From: Iris pallida
Lineage: Eukaryota > Streptophyta > Magnoliopsida > Asparagales > Iridaceae
Assembly (NCBI GenBank): GCA_029216955.1
Contig: JANAVB010023996.1
Coordinates: forward strand, 12,299,633 to 12,363,632
Direction of reading: 5' to 3'
DNA: 64,000 nt
Positions within the stretch are counted from its first letter, which is position 1. Every line of letters starts with the position of its first letter. The notes under the pieces are model-generated. The model was not told where the DNA came from, made no database searches, and was given only the letters and a program-made list of their open reading frames with translations. Made by a program: the position numbers and the translations under genes. Shown here piece by piece: positions 35,933 to 48,222 of the stretch.

Positions 35933-38784
35933 TGTCACGCCCCAGAACCAGAATACTGGAGAGCGGGGGCAGACATAGCCAGTTACGTATAACGAAATGG
36001 AATCCACGCCGCTATACGGTCACGGCTGTCTAGATATGTGAGGGTTTCACTACAATCCATCAGTCTCTTAAGGTCATAAAATAGCCTATTGTCTCAATCT
36101 CAACATACTAATAATAATCACAAGATATCAGATCTCCAAATATACAATTGTATGGCGTCCCAAACATTATATATCCAGATGATCATGAAGCTAGTCGTTA
36201 CAAAATGTGAGGACTAGCAAGAGTTCAGTCATACATGATCAACCCCCGGGGCTTGTCAATCATGTTATAGCCCGTAGGCAGACAGTAAGTAAGTACAATC
36301 GAGCTAACACTTGCTCGTCGGCTAAACGCCTCAAAAGAATAATTTACAATATTACAGTGGGAGAACAAAAGAAACCCACTCGATGCCCTGGTTACGCCTG
36401 ATGACCACCATCGGGCTGGAAGACAGGTAGATCCTTTGCTGCTGCTCCGGTATCTGGCCATACAAAACCAGCTGGGTCAGACCCCAGGAAGAGCAAGTGC
36501 CACAAAGGAGGCCACAAAATAAGAACCAAAGCCAACAAATTAGCACAATAATATAATTACATAATAAGAGACAGTAATTTAAGAAAAGCATGATGGGTAA
36601 ATATAAAAGACAATCTTGCATAGAATCACTAAAAGACAGGACATATGGAAAAGCATGACAGGATGATATACGATGAGATAACCTTGGGACTATTCAGATA
36701 GCTAGGTTACAACCCGTAAACCAAACAAGGACCGGGGTTGTAACCCTTGGTCTGAACGGAACTTGGTTTCTCTCACCATTTATCGGCAAGATAAATATAA
36801 GAAATCAGGTCAAGTAACAATCTGGAGTGACAATCATTATAGTGACAATCTGGAGTGACAATCATTATAGAGACAATCTGGAGTGACAATCATTATAGTG
36901 ACAATCATTCAATCCTTCTGGTACAATCTTACAATCAATCAATTCTAGACAATACTATACTAGACTAGACTCCATCCAAGCAATCACGGCCAATCATTGC
37001 CTAGGGCTTTCTACATTAACTAACTAGGGTTATCACAATCCTAGTTACTAGCAAGATGCAATGAGATGCTCCAAGTGGTCAAAGGCCCTGCAGCTATCCA
37101 GGTTATCCAGGCAATCATTATAGTGACAATCTAGAGAGTACAATGTATTATAGTGACAATAGAGTTCAATCATGTTAAGTGACAATGGAGGGTGCCCCAC
37201 ATAACAGTGGGCTGGAAATGTGCCCTACTCGTCGGCAGGCTACAAGTCCAATCATTTGCGGCCGGGATAACGGGATCGCCTGTAACTGGGGAACATCTCT
37301 TCATGACTAGTGAATTATACTAATTATTAACCTTAGTCCAATTCCGTAGGTACTCCTGACCGTGGTACTCAAGAGACCCTCCTGGACATGATGCAAGACG
37401 TGACTGGATTATTTGTACAAGCACAATCGCCCACGGTGTCAGGATTAATTATACAGGTCATGTCATGTCAGGTAGCCGTCGCAACAGCTATTCAAGATGT
37501 ATCAGGTCAGGTTATCATATCAAATGTACTAGTCAGGAGTGCGCCACGACGGGCCACTTATCAGGTCATGCTCAATTATCAATTCCAAACATATCCAGTA
37601 AATTCATGATTATCAAGTTCAGGACAAAAGGCGTAAGAATATAAAATGGACGTAAAATAGCTAATAAAATATCAAAAGACAGGGTTATAAAAGAGCCAAG
37701 CTTAAAGAAATAAAACTAAAACTCCAAGGGTCAATAGGTTAAGCAAGGGGTCAGGGGAGCAGCGTACGAAAAGTCACGCACGCTCAAGGGGGACAGCTGC
37801 GTGAAAAGTCACGCAAGCTCAAGGGAGCAGCTGCGTGAAAAGTCACGCAAGCTCAAGGGAACAGCTGCGTGAAAAGTCACGCAAGCTCAAGGGAGCAGCT
37901 GCGTGAAAAGTCACGCAAGCTCAAGGGAACAGCTGCGTGAAAAGTCACGCAAGCTCAAGGGAGCATCTGCGTGAAAAGTCACGCACGCTGAAGGGAACAG
38001 TGTGCGTGAAAAGTCACGCACGCTCAAGGAGACACGCTTCCAACAGGAAGCATACTCAAGCCTGCGCACGCAGCACTAAAGAGCGCGCATAGCTCAGTGT
38101 GCGTAGCTAAACAGCTCTGCACACTGCTCACTGTCTTCTCCAAACAGCAAGAACACATGGCTGAAACCAAAACTTCAAAAGTTCATAACTTGGCCATCCG
38201 AACTCCAAATTCGGATTTCCAAGTTCCAACTTGGGTGAAACTGAAGGCTCTTCCATATGAAAACATCAGAACTCAAAGAAAACCAACCAAAATGGATCAA
38301 AACATATAAAATCCGAAAATAGCAATAACTTAGATCTACATCAACAGAGACTCCAAATCATAAAAAGCCAAGAACTAATGTTGATCTCCATGTCCTAAAC
38401 TAGCAGATGGACAAAGAAAAGAGGGTCCTCATGTAGTGGCAAGATGCACTTGCCTAGGGGTTGGGGAGTTGTGGAGGAAGGAGAAGAAGAAGAAGAAGGA
38501 AATTAATGGTGGAAGTTATGAGGAGAGAGAGTGGTAGGTGGAGATATAAAGAGGGGGAGTTGTGGTGGGTTGAGGGTGTAGCATAGGGCTAGGGTGTTCC
38601 AACACATAAAACCGAACCAAACCGAACCATCCCCAATAAAACCGAGCCAAGCCAAAACCCAAAATACGAGAAATACCGAAATTCTACAAGCTGAGAAAAA
38701 AATAAAAATACATGCCAAAATCCAGATACGAGTAAAAATACAAAATACGGGAAAATACGAGAAATACAGAAAATAAGGGTGACA
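35933..38784 (-). repeat. 5' LTR of the deleted chromovirus
   Basis: 2852 bases. It starts GGGTGACA / TGTCACCC at the outer end and TGTCACGCC at the inner end (plus-strand view), and matches 31125-33967 closely. Only a few differences occur per 100 bases in the stretches I compared, so the insertion is not ancient. Confidence 0.93.
37754..38028. repeat. eight hairpin-bearing 34-35-bp tandem units (5' LTR copy)
   Basis: Units alternate between GGAGCAG and GGAACAG openings, so the true period is a dimer of about 68 bp. Six units carry the perfect stem TGCGTGA / TCACGCA around AAAG; the first unit is variant. Confidence 0.92.
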
Positions 38785-39488
38785 AGTAGAAATAGTCATG
38801 TGAATAATTCTAAAGTAGTCTAGTCAAGAATCAACTCTCTAGTATAGCTATGAATCATTTCTATCTGTTTATATGTCTATCTTGTACTCTGAATCACCAG
38901 TCACTGATAGTTCTTTACTTATAGTAGATATTTCTATTACAGTTATCTCTATTACTTTTATACATTCTTCTAGTTATTCATGTATCTTACTCTATTGCAT
39001 GTTTTATATTTTTCTGACATGTTATGAACTATGTGAGATGTATTATGCTCGTTCTTGTTCTGACTGGACCTGTTGAAAATGATACAGGTAACATAGAGAT
39101 TCACAGCTACCCTAGAGGACCAGTAGAGCTTCGAGTATATTGCTAGTTTATGGTTTAGTTTTCTCTGTTGGAACTTGTATTGTAATAAGTGGAGATCTGA
39201 GTTGTATTTGAGATTATTTGAGATATTATTATTTTAGAAGTTTATTTAAGTTGTTGCTTTAAGTTTAGTATAGACTTCTGTGTTATCCTATAGTGCTTAG
39301 ACTGTGATTGAGTTATATCATATCTTATACTTGTCCCCCGATCGGAGATGAGATTTATGACAGGTATATTATATATATTACGTGAGTTGTTTAGTTAGCG
39401 ACACTGAATAGCGTTCTACAGCCGATTCTGCGACGTAGGCTGGACGTACCCACTTCTCGTGCTCCTATACTGGGAGCGCGTTGTGGCA
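38785..39488 (+). repeat. LTR C, right fragment (right end of the array)
   Basis: Begins with the second AGTAG, continues LTR C collinearly with LTR B (24711-25389) and ends TTGTGGCA (from TGTGACA) at 39488. What follows is T2 gag, not the GTGGTGGCC block, so the array ends here. Confidence 0.88.
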
Positions 39489-42400
39489 TCAATAACCTCA
39501 GATTTTGCTCAAAAGAATATACAGCAAAAGAAGAAAAGTAATCCGAAGGCATCCCTTTATTGATAAAATAGGACAAATCGTCCTCCAAAATTATGTTGTC
39601 AAATATCGAAAAATGAGGTACAACAATGTCCTTCAGATTACCACCCCTAGAATATGCGATTGGCGGGACTGAGGGAGGAAGAGGCGGACTGCGCAGCATC
39701 AATATGAAGGGCTTAGCTGAGGAATTTTTCTTGCAGGCAGTTTTTCTTTCAACAGGACTACTAACGAAGTTGGAGCCTTCGCAGGAGGCTTGGCCACTAG
39801 TGCTGTTGGGTTTTCTTTTAATTTTACTTTGATAGGCCCTTCGAAGGACGATCGAGCTTCTGCCTTATCATTAGTATCTTCACCTAAGTCCTTTTGATGA
39901 TTCTTTCAGAATAAACGAAATTCCGTGTAGTAGACTTCAACCCCTTTAAATGGATCGATGTCTTCCAACTCAGTTTTTACTACATCGTCACCATTAACAT
40001 ATTTGAAGCACTGGTGTAGGGTGGAAGGCGCAATCATGTGTTCATGGATCCATGGTCTCCCTATGAGACATTATAGCCGGCATTCGCGTCATTAACGTAG
40101 CAGGTTACCTCAGTCTTCAGATCACCAATTTGGATTTTTAGGCATATTTTCTCCTGTGGACATCTTTTGTCATTATTGAAACCACTAATCGATGTATGGG
40201 TTATAGATAGCCAATGTATCGGAATCTCCATAGTATGTAGTAATCATCATGGTTTCTATCATGCTGTGACATTGAGGACGCGCAGCGGGGTATCTTTTTG
40301 CTATTGTGTTGGTCCTAAATAGGACTCGACATGCTGCAAAGCCTCGTTCAGAGCCTCTTGAGTCTTATTGGAGAGACGAAGAAGCTTGAAGAATGATAGC
40401 CTAGCTAGAGTGTTGGCCAGTTGTACGAAGATGTCAAAATTATATGGCCTATCTAGCCCCACTGTTGTTGCTTTTCTGAGGGGTTTGTCAAAATGCCCCT
40501 TTTTCTGTTTATGCATATCCGTTGCTGGCGGTTGAAACGAGCCAAGTTTGGATGAGCTGGGATTTTTAAACGTCGAAGCCGATGGTGCCTCTTTTCCAAG
40601 GGTCAGGTCGCAGTTACGTGAGCAATCCAGACCAGTCCTGGTTGCCTCCGTCCTTTCTTTACTGGTCGCGGAGGAGACAGTATTGCATGATTCGACCTTT
40701 TTTTCCCTTTGACCTTAGCGGAAGAATGCATGATATATCTGGTTAGGTCGTCAATAAGGTCAGGGTGCACCCACATGACTTCTTCTCGAGGTGTTTTGAC
40801 GAGTACTAGCCCAGATGATTGACCAGCTGGGAGGTTGATGACCTCCATAGTTCTTTTTTGGATCGAAACGATCCCATCTTGAGCCTTTATCGGCAGGAAA
40901 TTATCGAATTGGAGGGTCACCATATTGGTAGAGACCACCTTTTTTTAAAGTCCAGTGAAAGAATATTGGCATCGATCGATCTCTGTATATGGTTCTTTAG
41001 GATATTGTAATCCTGAGTCGTGTGGTAGACGTATCGATCAAAGTGACAATACTTGGGATCATCCACTTTGTCTACCTCATTAGAACGTCGGGAAGGGGGA
41101 AGTGGGAGCTTTTCACCCTCGAGGAGTACATTGAGTAGCTGCAACGCATTCTTATCTTTTAAAGATAGTTCCTCTTTTATATCGGGGGTCTATCGTGCTT
41201 CTGGGTAGGAGCCGTACCTCGACTGAATCTCGCGGTCATGACCTACTTTTTTTTGGTTTCATAATCATTATTTTTGGAAGCCCCGATAGATCTTTTGGCT
41301 TTTTATTAGGAAAGCTCATCCCCAACAAATGAGCCTCCTTAGCTTTCCTTTCGGCATCATCGGCATTAATGATAAATGCAACACAGTCTACGTGACTGGA
41401 GGAACCAGTCCAAAGTTTCGTCATAGGTAACAAGACCTTCCGACAAGTGCCCATCAAAACTGATTCAGGAACGCCTGGCGGTAGTCACAGTGCAGCTTGC
41501 CAAAAACGTTCTATGTAGTCCCGAGCAGATTCCTTGTCCATCTGAGTGGTGTCCAACAGAGGGAAGATTGTCATGTCCATTCTCGGTTCATAAAATTGGG
41601 ACAGGAGCAGGTGTTGAAGATCATCGAAGGTCGACATACAATTGTCGGGCAGATTGCAAAACCACTAATAGCCGACTCCCTTCAAGGCACCAACAAAGAG
41701 ATTTGCGAGAATATAATCATTTTTTGTAGATGCCCCATTATAGTCGCAAAATGATTCTTATTTTCACAGGGTAATCCTCTTCCGTCGAAGGGAATAATAG
41801 ACAAAAGCTATTATTTAAGAGGATAAACAACCTTATTCCATTCAACGGGAAAAGGTTGACTGAGTCCCAGCTTTCGCCATAATTCTTATTTTATAATTGG
41901 CATCAGCTCTCGCTCGAAAATCTCAGATGGCCTCCAGAACTTCTTTCAACATTGTTGGCATAGATGCTTGCGAAAAGGTATAATTACTGGCTGCAAGCGG
42001 TAATGCCACATGATAACTTATAGTCGGGTTATCGCGTGCATGGGATTCCCCGTTATTCTTTGGCTCTGGAGCTTGACCCTGCGGTTGTGACGTAGTTTAG
42101 GATGCTTTCAATTCCGCAACGATCTTTGTCAGGAAAGCAATGTTAGCATTCATAGTTTGTATCATTTCTTCGATCATGTGGAAGCATCGGCTATCCTAGG
42201 ATCTCTGTTCATCACTTGCCATGTGTGACGGCATGACACAGGTGCGAGCGGATTGCTCGCTTTCTATCCCTGATTCTAATGTTTTATTGTTAGTGGTGTA
42301 AGAAATAAACTGGGAGTAATCACAAATGTTGAGGTTATGATAATCCTCGGTCCTTGCAGCTTCAGAGGTATACTGGGGAAGGGTACCCACGGTACCTTCC

Positions 42401-43601
42401 CCTTTGTTTCCATAGGAATCACTGTCCCTGTACAATAAAGAGTTGTGGTGCCGTACCGGAAGTTGGCTACCCCCTTTGTCTTGGGTGTACCGAGGGTATG
42501 TACCCCCAACTTGGTCAGTACCAGGTATGGGACACTGACTAACCCCAACTTTCTAGACTTCGGGCAAGGTTTGGATTTTGAACGGGTGCTTTGGAACACT
42601 CCGATGTTGGGCACAACCAACTCGCTGCTCTTGATTCGGTTCTTCGACGTACTGACCGAAGGATTGGAATTTTTCTATGAAAAGAGGAACTCCTTGTAGC
42701 ATGGCATAAGGCGAAGAGTGGCTCCTCCTTATTGTCTTCTTATATCCGTTCGTCGAGACACTGTCAGTCGAATTTGGTTGACTGTAGTTGCTGAAACATG
42801 GACAATCATTTTTAGGACTGTTGTTGCTTTTGCACAGCAGCAATTGATGACTATACTAGCACATGTATACCCAACTAAGGGTGTTTCGTGTGCATTATCT
42901 GTATTTGTTCCTTTCACTTTACGTTTGTGATTAATTACGTGACGCAGATCGTTTGAAGCAAGAGTTACTTTCATGCCATCTTCAAGCCCCCGGGGTAGAC
43001 CGAGTGTTGTGGCATATAAGTGGAAGTATTTTTGAACCCAATCGATGTACATGTAGCGCATTTAGGCATATAGGGGACTCTGGAGATTGGTCTAGCCCTG
43101 GCGCCAAGGCGTGTGGACAGGACCTATTGAGCCTTCATCTTGAGCTCGTTCACGCGCTTGGAGCCCGTAGTCACCCAAACGGTCCAAGGCTTTAAATTTG
43201 CCTTGGGTAGATTTGTTCCTATGTCTATTGGCAGGCACGTGTTCCTTTCGTAGCACTTCCCTCTGGGAACGAGCGTTGCACTTTCCAGAGTCACACGCCC
43301 GAAAAGGAACGAAGAGTGACGTCGCCGGCCTGCCAGGAAAAAGTTGTATTGGCGTGTGCTGCTCTTCATTAGGAGGTTATGGGTAGGCTATACGAGCCTT
43401 AGGCACCCATTCTTTCTTTATTTTCTTAGGCTTGGACATCCTAGGGGAAGGACCTGCACTGTCCCTAGAGAGCATTTCCTCAAAGGATGATTGGTCAAAC
43501 TTAATGACCAATGTTTTCGTAGTAGTTCCAAGCATAGCCATATCAGATTGCATCACAGCTTTCTCGTCGGAGGAGAAAGACTTCCCCAGCAAAGTAGCCA
43601 T
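39489..43601 (-). pseudogene. gag of Tat-like element T2, heavily degraded
   Basis: Read right to left from ATG 43599-43601 (MATLLGKSFSSDEK). A spacer region follows with a Cys/Ala piece (IVINCCCAKATT, about 42850) like that in T1. The core gag domain lies at about 41760-41480 (ANLFVGALKGVGY, stop, then LPDNC and the SQFYEP region). The carboxy region at 41144-40940 has a short Cys/His motif (KYCHFDRYVYHTTQDY), the usual Tat-type zinc-binding segment. At 40516-40301 is PYNFDIFVQLANTLARLSFF, a motif found between Gag and protease in Tat elements. Many frameshifts and stops are present. It is cut at 39488 by the LARD-like array; protease and RT would lie beyond the array. Confidence 0.75.
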
Positions 43602-45240
43602 CTTGTTTGCTATCACTTTGTGGTGCTTAGGAGGAGAGCTTTGAAGGTTACAAATAAGAATGCAAGAGGGAACTCCTGAACAGGAATCTCCCAATTATAC
43701 TTTGTTTTTGATATGGGTTGTGATGATGGAGGGTTGATTCTTTACTCCATTGATGATCTGAAGATATGGGAGAACTTTCTGGCCTAGCTTTACTGGCTAA
43801 GGGGAAACAACAAGAACTCTCTCTGGAATTTTCAGGAACTCTTAATGAAATGGAGGGAACCGGGTGGGGGAGGGGGCTTAAAATAGAAGAGAACTCCTCC
43901 AATTTATAGTTAAGGGAAAGAGTGGTACACATGCCTATGAGAAGATAGGTGCGTGGTTCTTTGACTGCCACATGGCACTCCAAAATAGGGGTCAGTTGCA
44001 ACTGTGCGCACACTTCACTGGTGTGGGCTTATGGTTGATTGCCATGTAGCAGATTATTGGGATTTGTGTCAGAGAAGATCTCGAGGTGCTCGAAACTTAA
44101 TTCTTTGGCATGATTAGATCTTCGACTACCACGTGGCGCTCCAAAACAAGGGTTAGTCTCACCCGCGTGTGGACTTTACTAATGTGGGGTTATAACTAAC
44201 TGTCACGTAGTAGATTATTAGGATTTGCTCTTGGCGAAGATCTCAAGCTGCTCGAAACCCGTTCTTTGGTATTACTGGATCTTTGACACGTGGCCCGTGT
44301 CTAGTTCTACTGCAGTCTACAAGACACACGTGCCTAGGAATACACTGTCCTAGGTGGTATGTTTTCATAGTAGAGGAGAACTAAGGGCATAGGGGCAAAA
44401 GCACAGGGGCTTAAGGGAGAGTCTTGTGGCACGGGAAAGACTGATCAGGCAATACGTACTTGGGTGTTTCTTGACAACATACGACTGAGTAATCAGACAG
44501 CACACGCCGGCCTGTACTGTTTCTATGGTGAATGAACTTTATTCTTCTAGGTTCATTCTTGGCACGAAGATCGAAGCGTTGAGTCTCGAGCCAACACCAC
44601 CTCATTAAATGCAGCCTCGGAGAGAGCAACTGTGAGGCATTGGTGGTGATGCAGAGGGTTTAGATGTGCCTATATAAGTGAGGCATGAGTAGAAGGAGAG
44701 GCACATCTTTAGCGAGGCGTGAGTAGCATAAGCAATCATGACTCGTTGGTCTTCGAGCTTTGGCCGTCCTTTGGTACGAGGATCGAAGTGTTTCGGCCCA
44801 AGGATCGAGAACGAGACATGGGTAGCATGGCACCTAAAAGAGGCGTAGGTAACATAACGCCAAGATAGGGCAAGAGTGATACAACACTTTGATGAGGCGT
44901 GAGTAACATAATGCCTAGGTAAGTCGTAGATAGCATGGTGCCAAAAAGAGGCACGGGTTGCCTTCTTTTCAAATGGTCATGTGTAGCCAAGCGCATGCAT
45001 TTGAGTATCTTTGGGGCGCATATATCAATTCCCACACTTCTACACTTGTACTAAGAAGCATTGTACAGTAGTTCTCCATCATTTCCAGATCTTGCATTGA
45101 GATTGTTATTCCCAAAATAGATCTTAGATGGAAGAACGTCAGTAGACAGAGTGATTTTGTAAACAAATTTGCTCATATACTTTGTATATGAGGAATTACA
45201 GAGAATTTAGAGAAAAATAATTTTTTTTCTCTAAAGATCA
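43602..45240 (-). repeat. leader and probable LTR of T2
   Basis: No gene. It contains CTATAAAT on the minus strand (43902-43909) and three CACGTG boxes (44130-44135, 44287-44292, 44327-44332). A loose repeat of GAGGCGTGAGTARCATA units lies at 44670-44950. The organisation (TATA box, G-boxes, tandem repeat) parallels the T1 leader, so it is probably the T2 5' LTR. I could not fix its ends or a primer-binding site. Confidence 0.5.
43902..43909 (-). promoter_or_regulatory. TATA box of the T2 LTR/leader
   Basis: CTATAAAT on the coding strand, about 300 bases upstream of the T2 gag start. Confidence 0.5.
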
Positions 45241-45536
45241 TGTTGCCTCTTTTTCAGAGAAGATGGGGGAGATGAAGATGCAACTTTGAAGATCACTGTT
45301 GCTCAAAGCAAGATACGTCCACCACAATCTGCTCCCAGGAACCAGCAAGTTCTCAAAGATCTTCTGGAATGCTCGTTAGTCAACTTTTTATGACTCGAAC
45401 AGGCTCCCTGGACACAACGGGCTCCCTTTACTTTCTTCTTAGGTGCCCCTCACAAAGGAGGTCAGGGACCTCTATATATAGAGTGGAATGAGACTACACT
45501 TCTTCTCCTATCTGATATAGGACTAAAATACCAACA
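45241..45536. repeat. possible small solo LTR
   Basis: Bounded by TGTTG and CCAACA, with CTATATATAGAG (45472-45483) and a GATATAGGACTAAAATACC stretch that resembles the end of many short plant LTRs. No matching target duplication was found (GATCA against CTCTA), so this is tentative. Confidence 0.3.
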
Positions 45537-45559
45537 CTCTATAATAGATTTTAATATTT

Positions 45560-48222
45560 TAGATGATCCCGCAATCTACGTAGTCGTGTGTCAGTCCATT
45601 CCTACCCCCATCATACGTGCCCGTGAATGCACGAAGCATCCTTAAACCTGTATCTGAGTTCGAGTCCGAGCAACATACTTTTATCCATGCTTCTATAGGT
45701 ACTTCTTTCATCAGTCCCAAAGAAGACAATGGCATGGACAGACTAGGTATGGTAAAAACTATTTAATGTCTTACAAATAGGCTTAGAAAGATGATCCTCC
45801 TACTTCACCAGCTCCTATCGCTCCAGCCAATGCCGAGATGGGACCATTAAAGTCCATTGAAGAAGAAAAAGAAAAATAGAAAGAAATGCGTTTTGACAAG
45901 TCTTTGAAGAAAATTGATCTAAAGGGCTTGACAAGCCATACAATTTTAATATATTGGAATAACTTGCCAATAAACCAGCTCGACTTTCTATTGTAGAGAT
46001 ACTTCATTTATTAAAGGAAACTCATGATGCCTTGAGAGGTATTAACAAATGCAGACACATATCTGACTCAACTCAAAATCCTAATGAAAAGCCATTAGCA
46101 TGCCCTTACCGTCACAATTTAATAAAGAAGATTACTAACATCATATTCACGTAGGATGGCATACTAATAAAAGATAAGCAGTATGACAAGCCTTTATACT
46201 ATACTGGTAACGTTGGTTGCATTAAGGTGAATCGAATTCATGTTGATTCGGGTCATCAGTCAACATCATTCCTAGGAGTCTACTGCAAGCTCTAAAGATC
46301 CCAATACATAACTTGTCAACCACAAATACTACAATTTGTCACTTTAATGCTAGACGAAGTCGTCCCCTTCGAATGTTACACTTAAGATTCAGATAGGTGA
46401 CCTTCCAACCGAGGTCACCTGTTACGCAATCGATACGGAGGTATCCTAAAATATCCTACTTAAGCTCTCTTGGATATAAGAGAGTAAAATAGTGTTATCC
46501 ACCTTGTACCAATGCGTTAAATATGTAGATAATCAAAAGGGGAAACAATGTTTGCTAATATTAATCTATTTAAGGGAGTTGAGTCATATTACTCTGACTC
46601 TGTCCTCTACGCACCAGAATATCTAGAGGAACAAGCTAATGACGTTGATGATGAAGCTTAACCTGATCCAAGTGAGCCCCTCTCATAGTCTGAGTGATGG
46701 GACATGCTGCTCGTCATGATCTACCAGAGCCTCTGGTTATTCACATTCGTAAATCAGTATGCGAAGAAAATGCGAAGACAAGCTTGATGATTGATCTTTC
46801 AAAGAAAGAACCGCCAATGGTTATCGACCTTCGACGCAATAAGCATCCTACTCCAGCTACTTGTGATTAATCTTTCTAAGCCTACTTTTAAAACTGAGCC
46901 TTTAGTCGACTTGGTAGATGAGAAAGAAACTTTGTACTTTGTGAATAAAGATGACATTCCTTCACACTATTTTGATGTCGATCCTCTTACTAAAGAATTT
47001 TTAGAGGCCATGTCTGTATATGAAACTCTGGCTATACCAATAGCATCACTGTTCTAAACAGATGCATCATGTAATTTACCTAATAACATCTGATTCGTAG
47101 TCTCGACAAGACGTGAAGGAGAACAACAATTACTCATTGGCAAAGCCACGACTAAGAGGGTTACACAAGTGATGATTTAGAAGAAGATACCAGAAAACCT
47201 CAGCACTATCGTTATACTCCTCAAGGTAAAAACATCATTCAAAAGATGAGTTACAATCTGCAAAGTACTTTAGTCTAGAATTATGGCAAGGGTCGATGTC
47301 TACCTGTGCGTCTTCGTGCTCCAAAGGAAAAACCATAGGATAATTACCACCGCATTCGACGCAGCTTGGGCTAATCATCCCGCCAACAACTCCTGCAGAT
47401 TCAAAATTAGAGAAAGAAACATTATCACATTCTTCTGAATCGTTATCTCGGGATTCTTATTGGAGTATTAGGGAAGTGATCAAACATGCTCTTTCTATCA
47501 ACATGGTCTCAACCACTTATGATCAATCACCAGAACCCTTTGAGAACGATCCATGGGCACAACGGATGGATTCACAAAAGAAAATACGGTTCGAGCAAAC
47601 ATACTGCCTATTGAAGGTAAGATCATTTAGATTGATGTGTGAGAGTAGTCTTCTTTGAATTCTATCTTTATAAGTAAAAGTCTTACTGATGAAGATAAAC
47701 AAGCCTTGGTGGAGCTTATAAAAGAATATATTGATGTCTTCGAATGGAGTTATATTGATATGCCTGGTCTAGATCCTCAGATAGCAACACGCAAGCTCAA
47801 TATCATTCATAATGTTAAAACAGTTAAGCAACAAAAACGATGGTTCTGGCCAGATATGATGGATGCAATCGAAGCTCAAGTCAAAAATCAGATAGCATAC
47901 GACTTTGTATGGGAAGGACAACATCCTGATTGGGTTGCTAATATGGTCCTAGTCTTGAAAAAGAATGGGAATAGTTCGAGTCTGCGTAGACAACCGAGAC
48001 CTCAATTCGGCTTGTCTTAAAGAGAGATTTCTTTTACCTATTACAAATGTCATGATTGACAACACTTGGGGTTTTGAGCTTATGTCGTTCATGGACGAGT
48101 TCTTGGGATATAATCAAATTAGGATGATTTTTTGTGACAAAATGCACACATCAGTTAGAATATTGTTGGGGGTATATTGCTATATGGTGATGTCCTTCTA
48201 TTTGAAGAATGCTGGAGCTACA
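45560..48222 (+). pseudogene. Tat-like gag-end, protease and reverse transcriptase debris
   Basis: Plus-strand remains in the usual order: a gag-protease linker near 45960-46090, a protease remnant near 46190-46480 (YTGNVGCIKVNRIHVDSG keeps the catalytic DSG), and an acidic stretch. RT runs 47655-48222, with EYIDVFEWSYIDMPGLDPQIA and QHPDWVANMVLVLKKNG in one frame. After a frame change near 47975, VCVDNRDLNSAC, DEFLGYNQIRM and VYCYMVMSFYLKNAGAT follow. The RT is cut before the catalytic YxDD by sequence starting TGTTGG at 48223. Many stops. It lies opposite in strand to T2 gag; whether the two were one element is unclear. Confidence 0.8.

Larger units (their letters stand above)
31125..38784 (-). 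mobile_element. deleted Del/Tekay-like chromovirus with perfect target duplication
   Basis: A 7660-base element read right to left: 5' LTR 35933-38784, primer region, gag, a short remnant of the end of pol, purine tract, 3' LTR 31125-33967. The target duplication AGTAG (31120-31124 and 38785-38789) matches a single AGTAG at the empty sites in LTR A (about 18085) and LTR B (about 24711). LTRs start TGTCACCC and end GGCGTGACA. Protease, RT, RNase H and most of integrase are deleted, so movement would need proteins in trans. It is the same family as 48989-59372 but a different LTR subtype. Confidence 0.92.
3600..39488 (+). mobile_element. LARD-like tandem array: LTR A - internal - LTR B - internal - LTR C, with nested insertions
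   Basis: After removing the nested LINE, copia and chromovirus insertions, the sequence is three LTRs of about 4.2 kb (A lacks its first about 850 bases, which lie left of T1) separated by two non-coding internal regions of 2229 and 2249 bases. Each internal region starts after an ACA-type LTR end with the GTGGTGGCC block and ends with a purine-rich tract before TGTAACCACCC or its mutated form. LTR C ends at 39488 directly against unrelated T2 gag sequence, so this is the real right end. No intact protein is encoded, so the family is non-autonomous. The structure suggests unequal recombination between LTRs, or insertion of a tandem product. Confidence 0.8.

Noticed and set aside
45241..45536. 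A complete small element with target duplication
   Set aside because: Ends look LTR-like, but the flanking five bases differ, so only a tentative solo LTR is listed.
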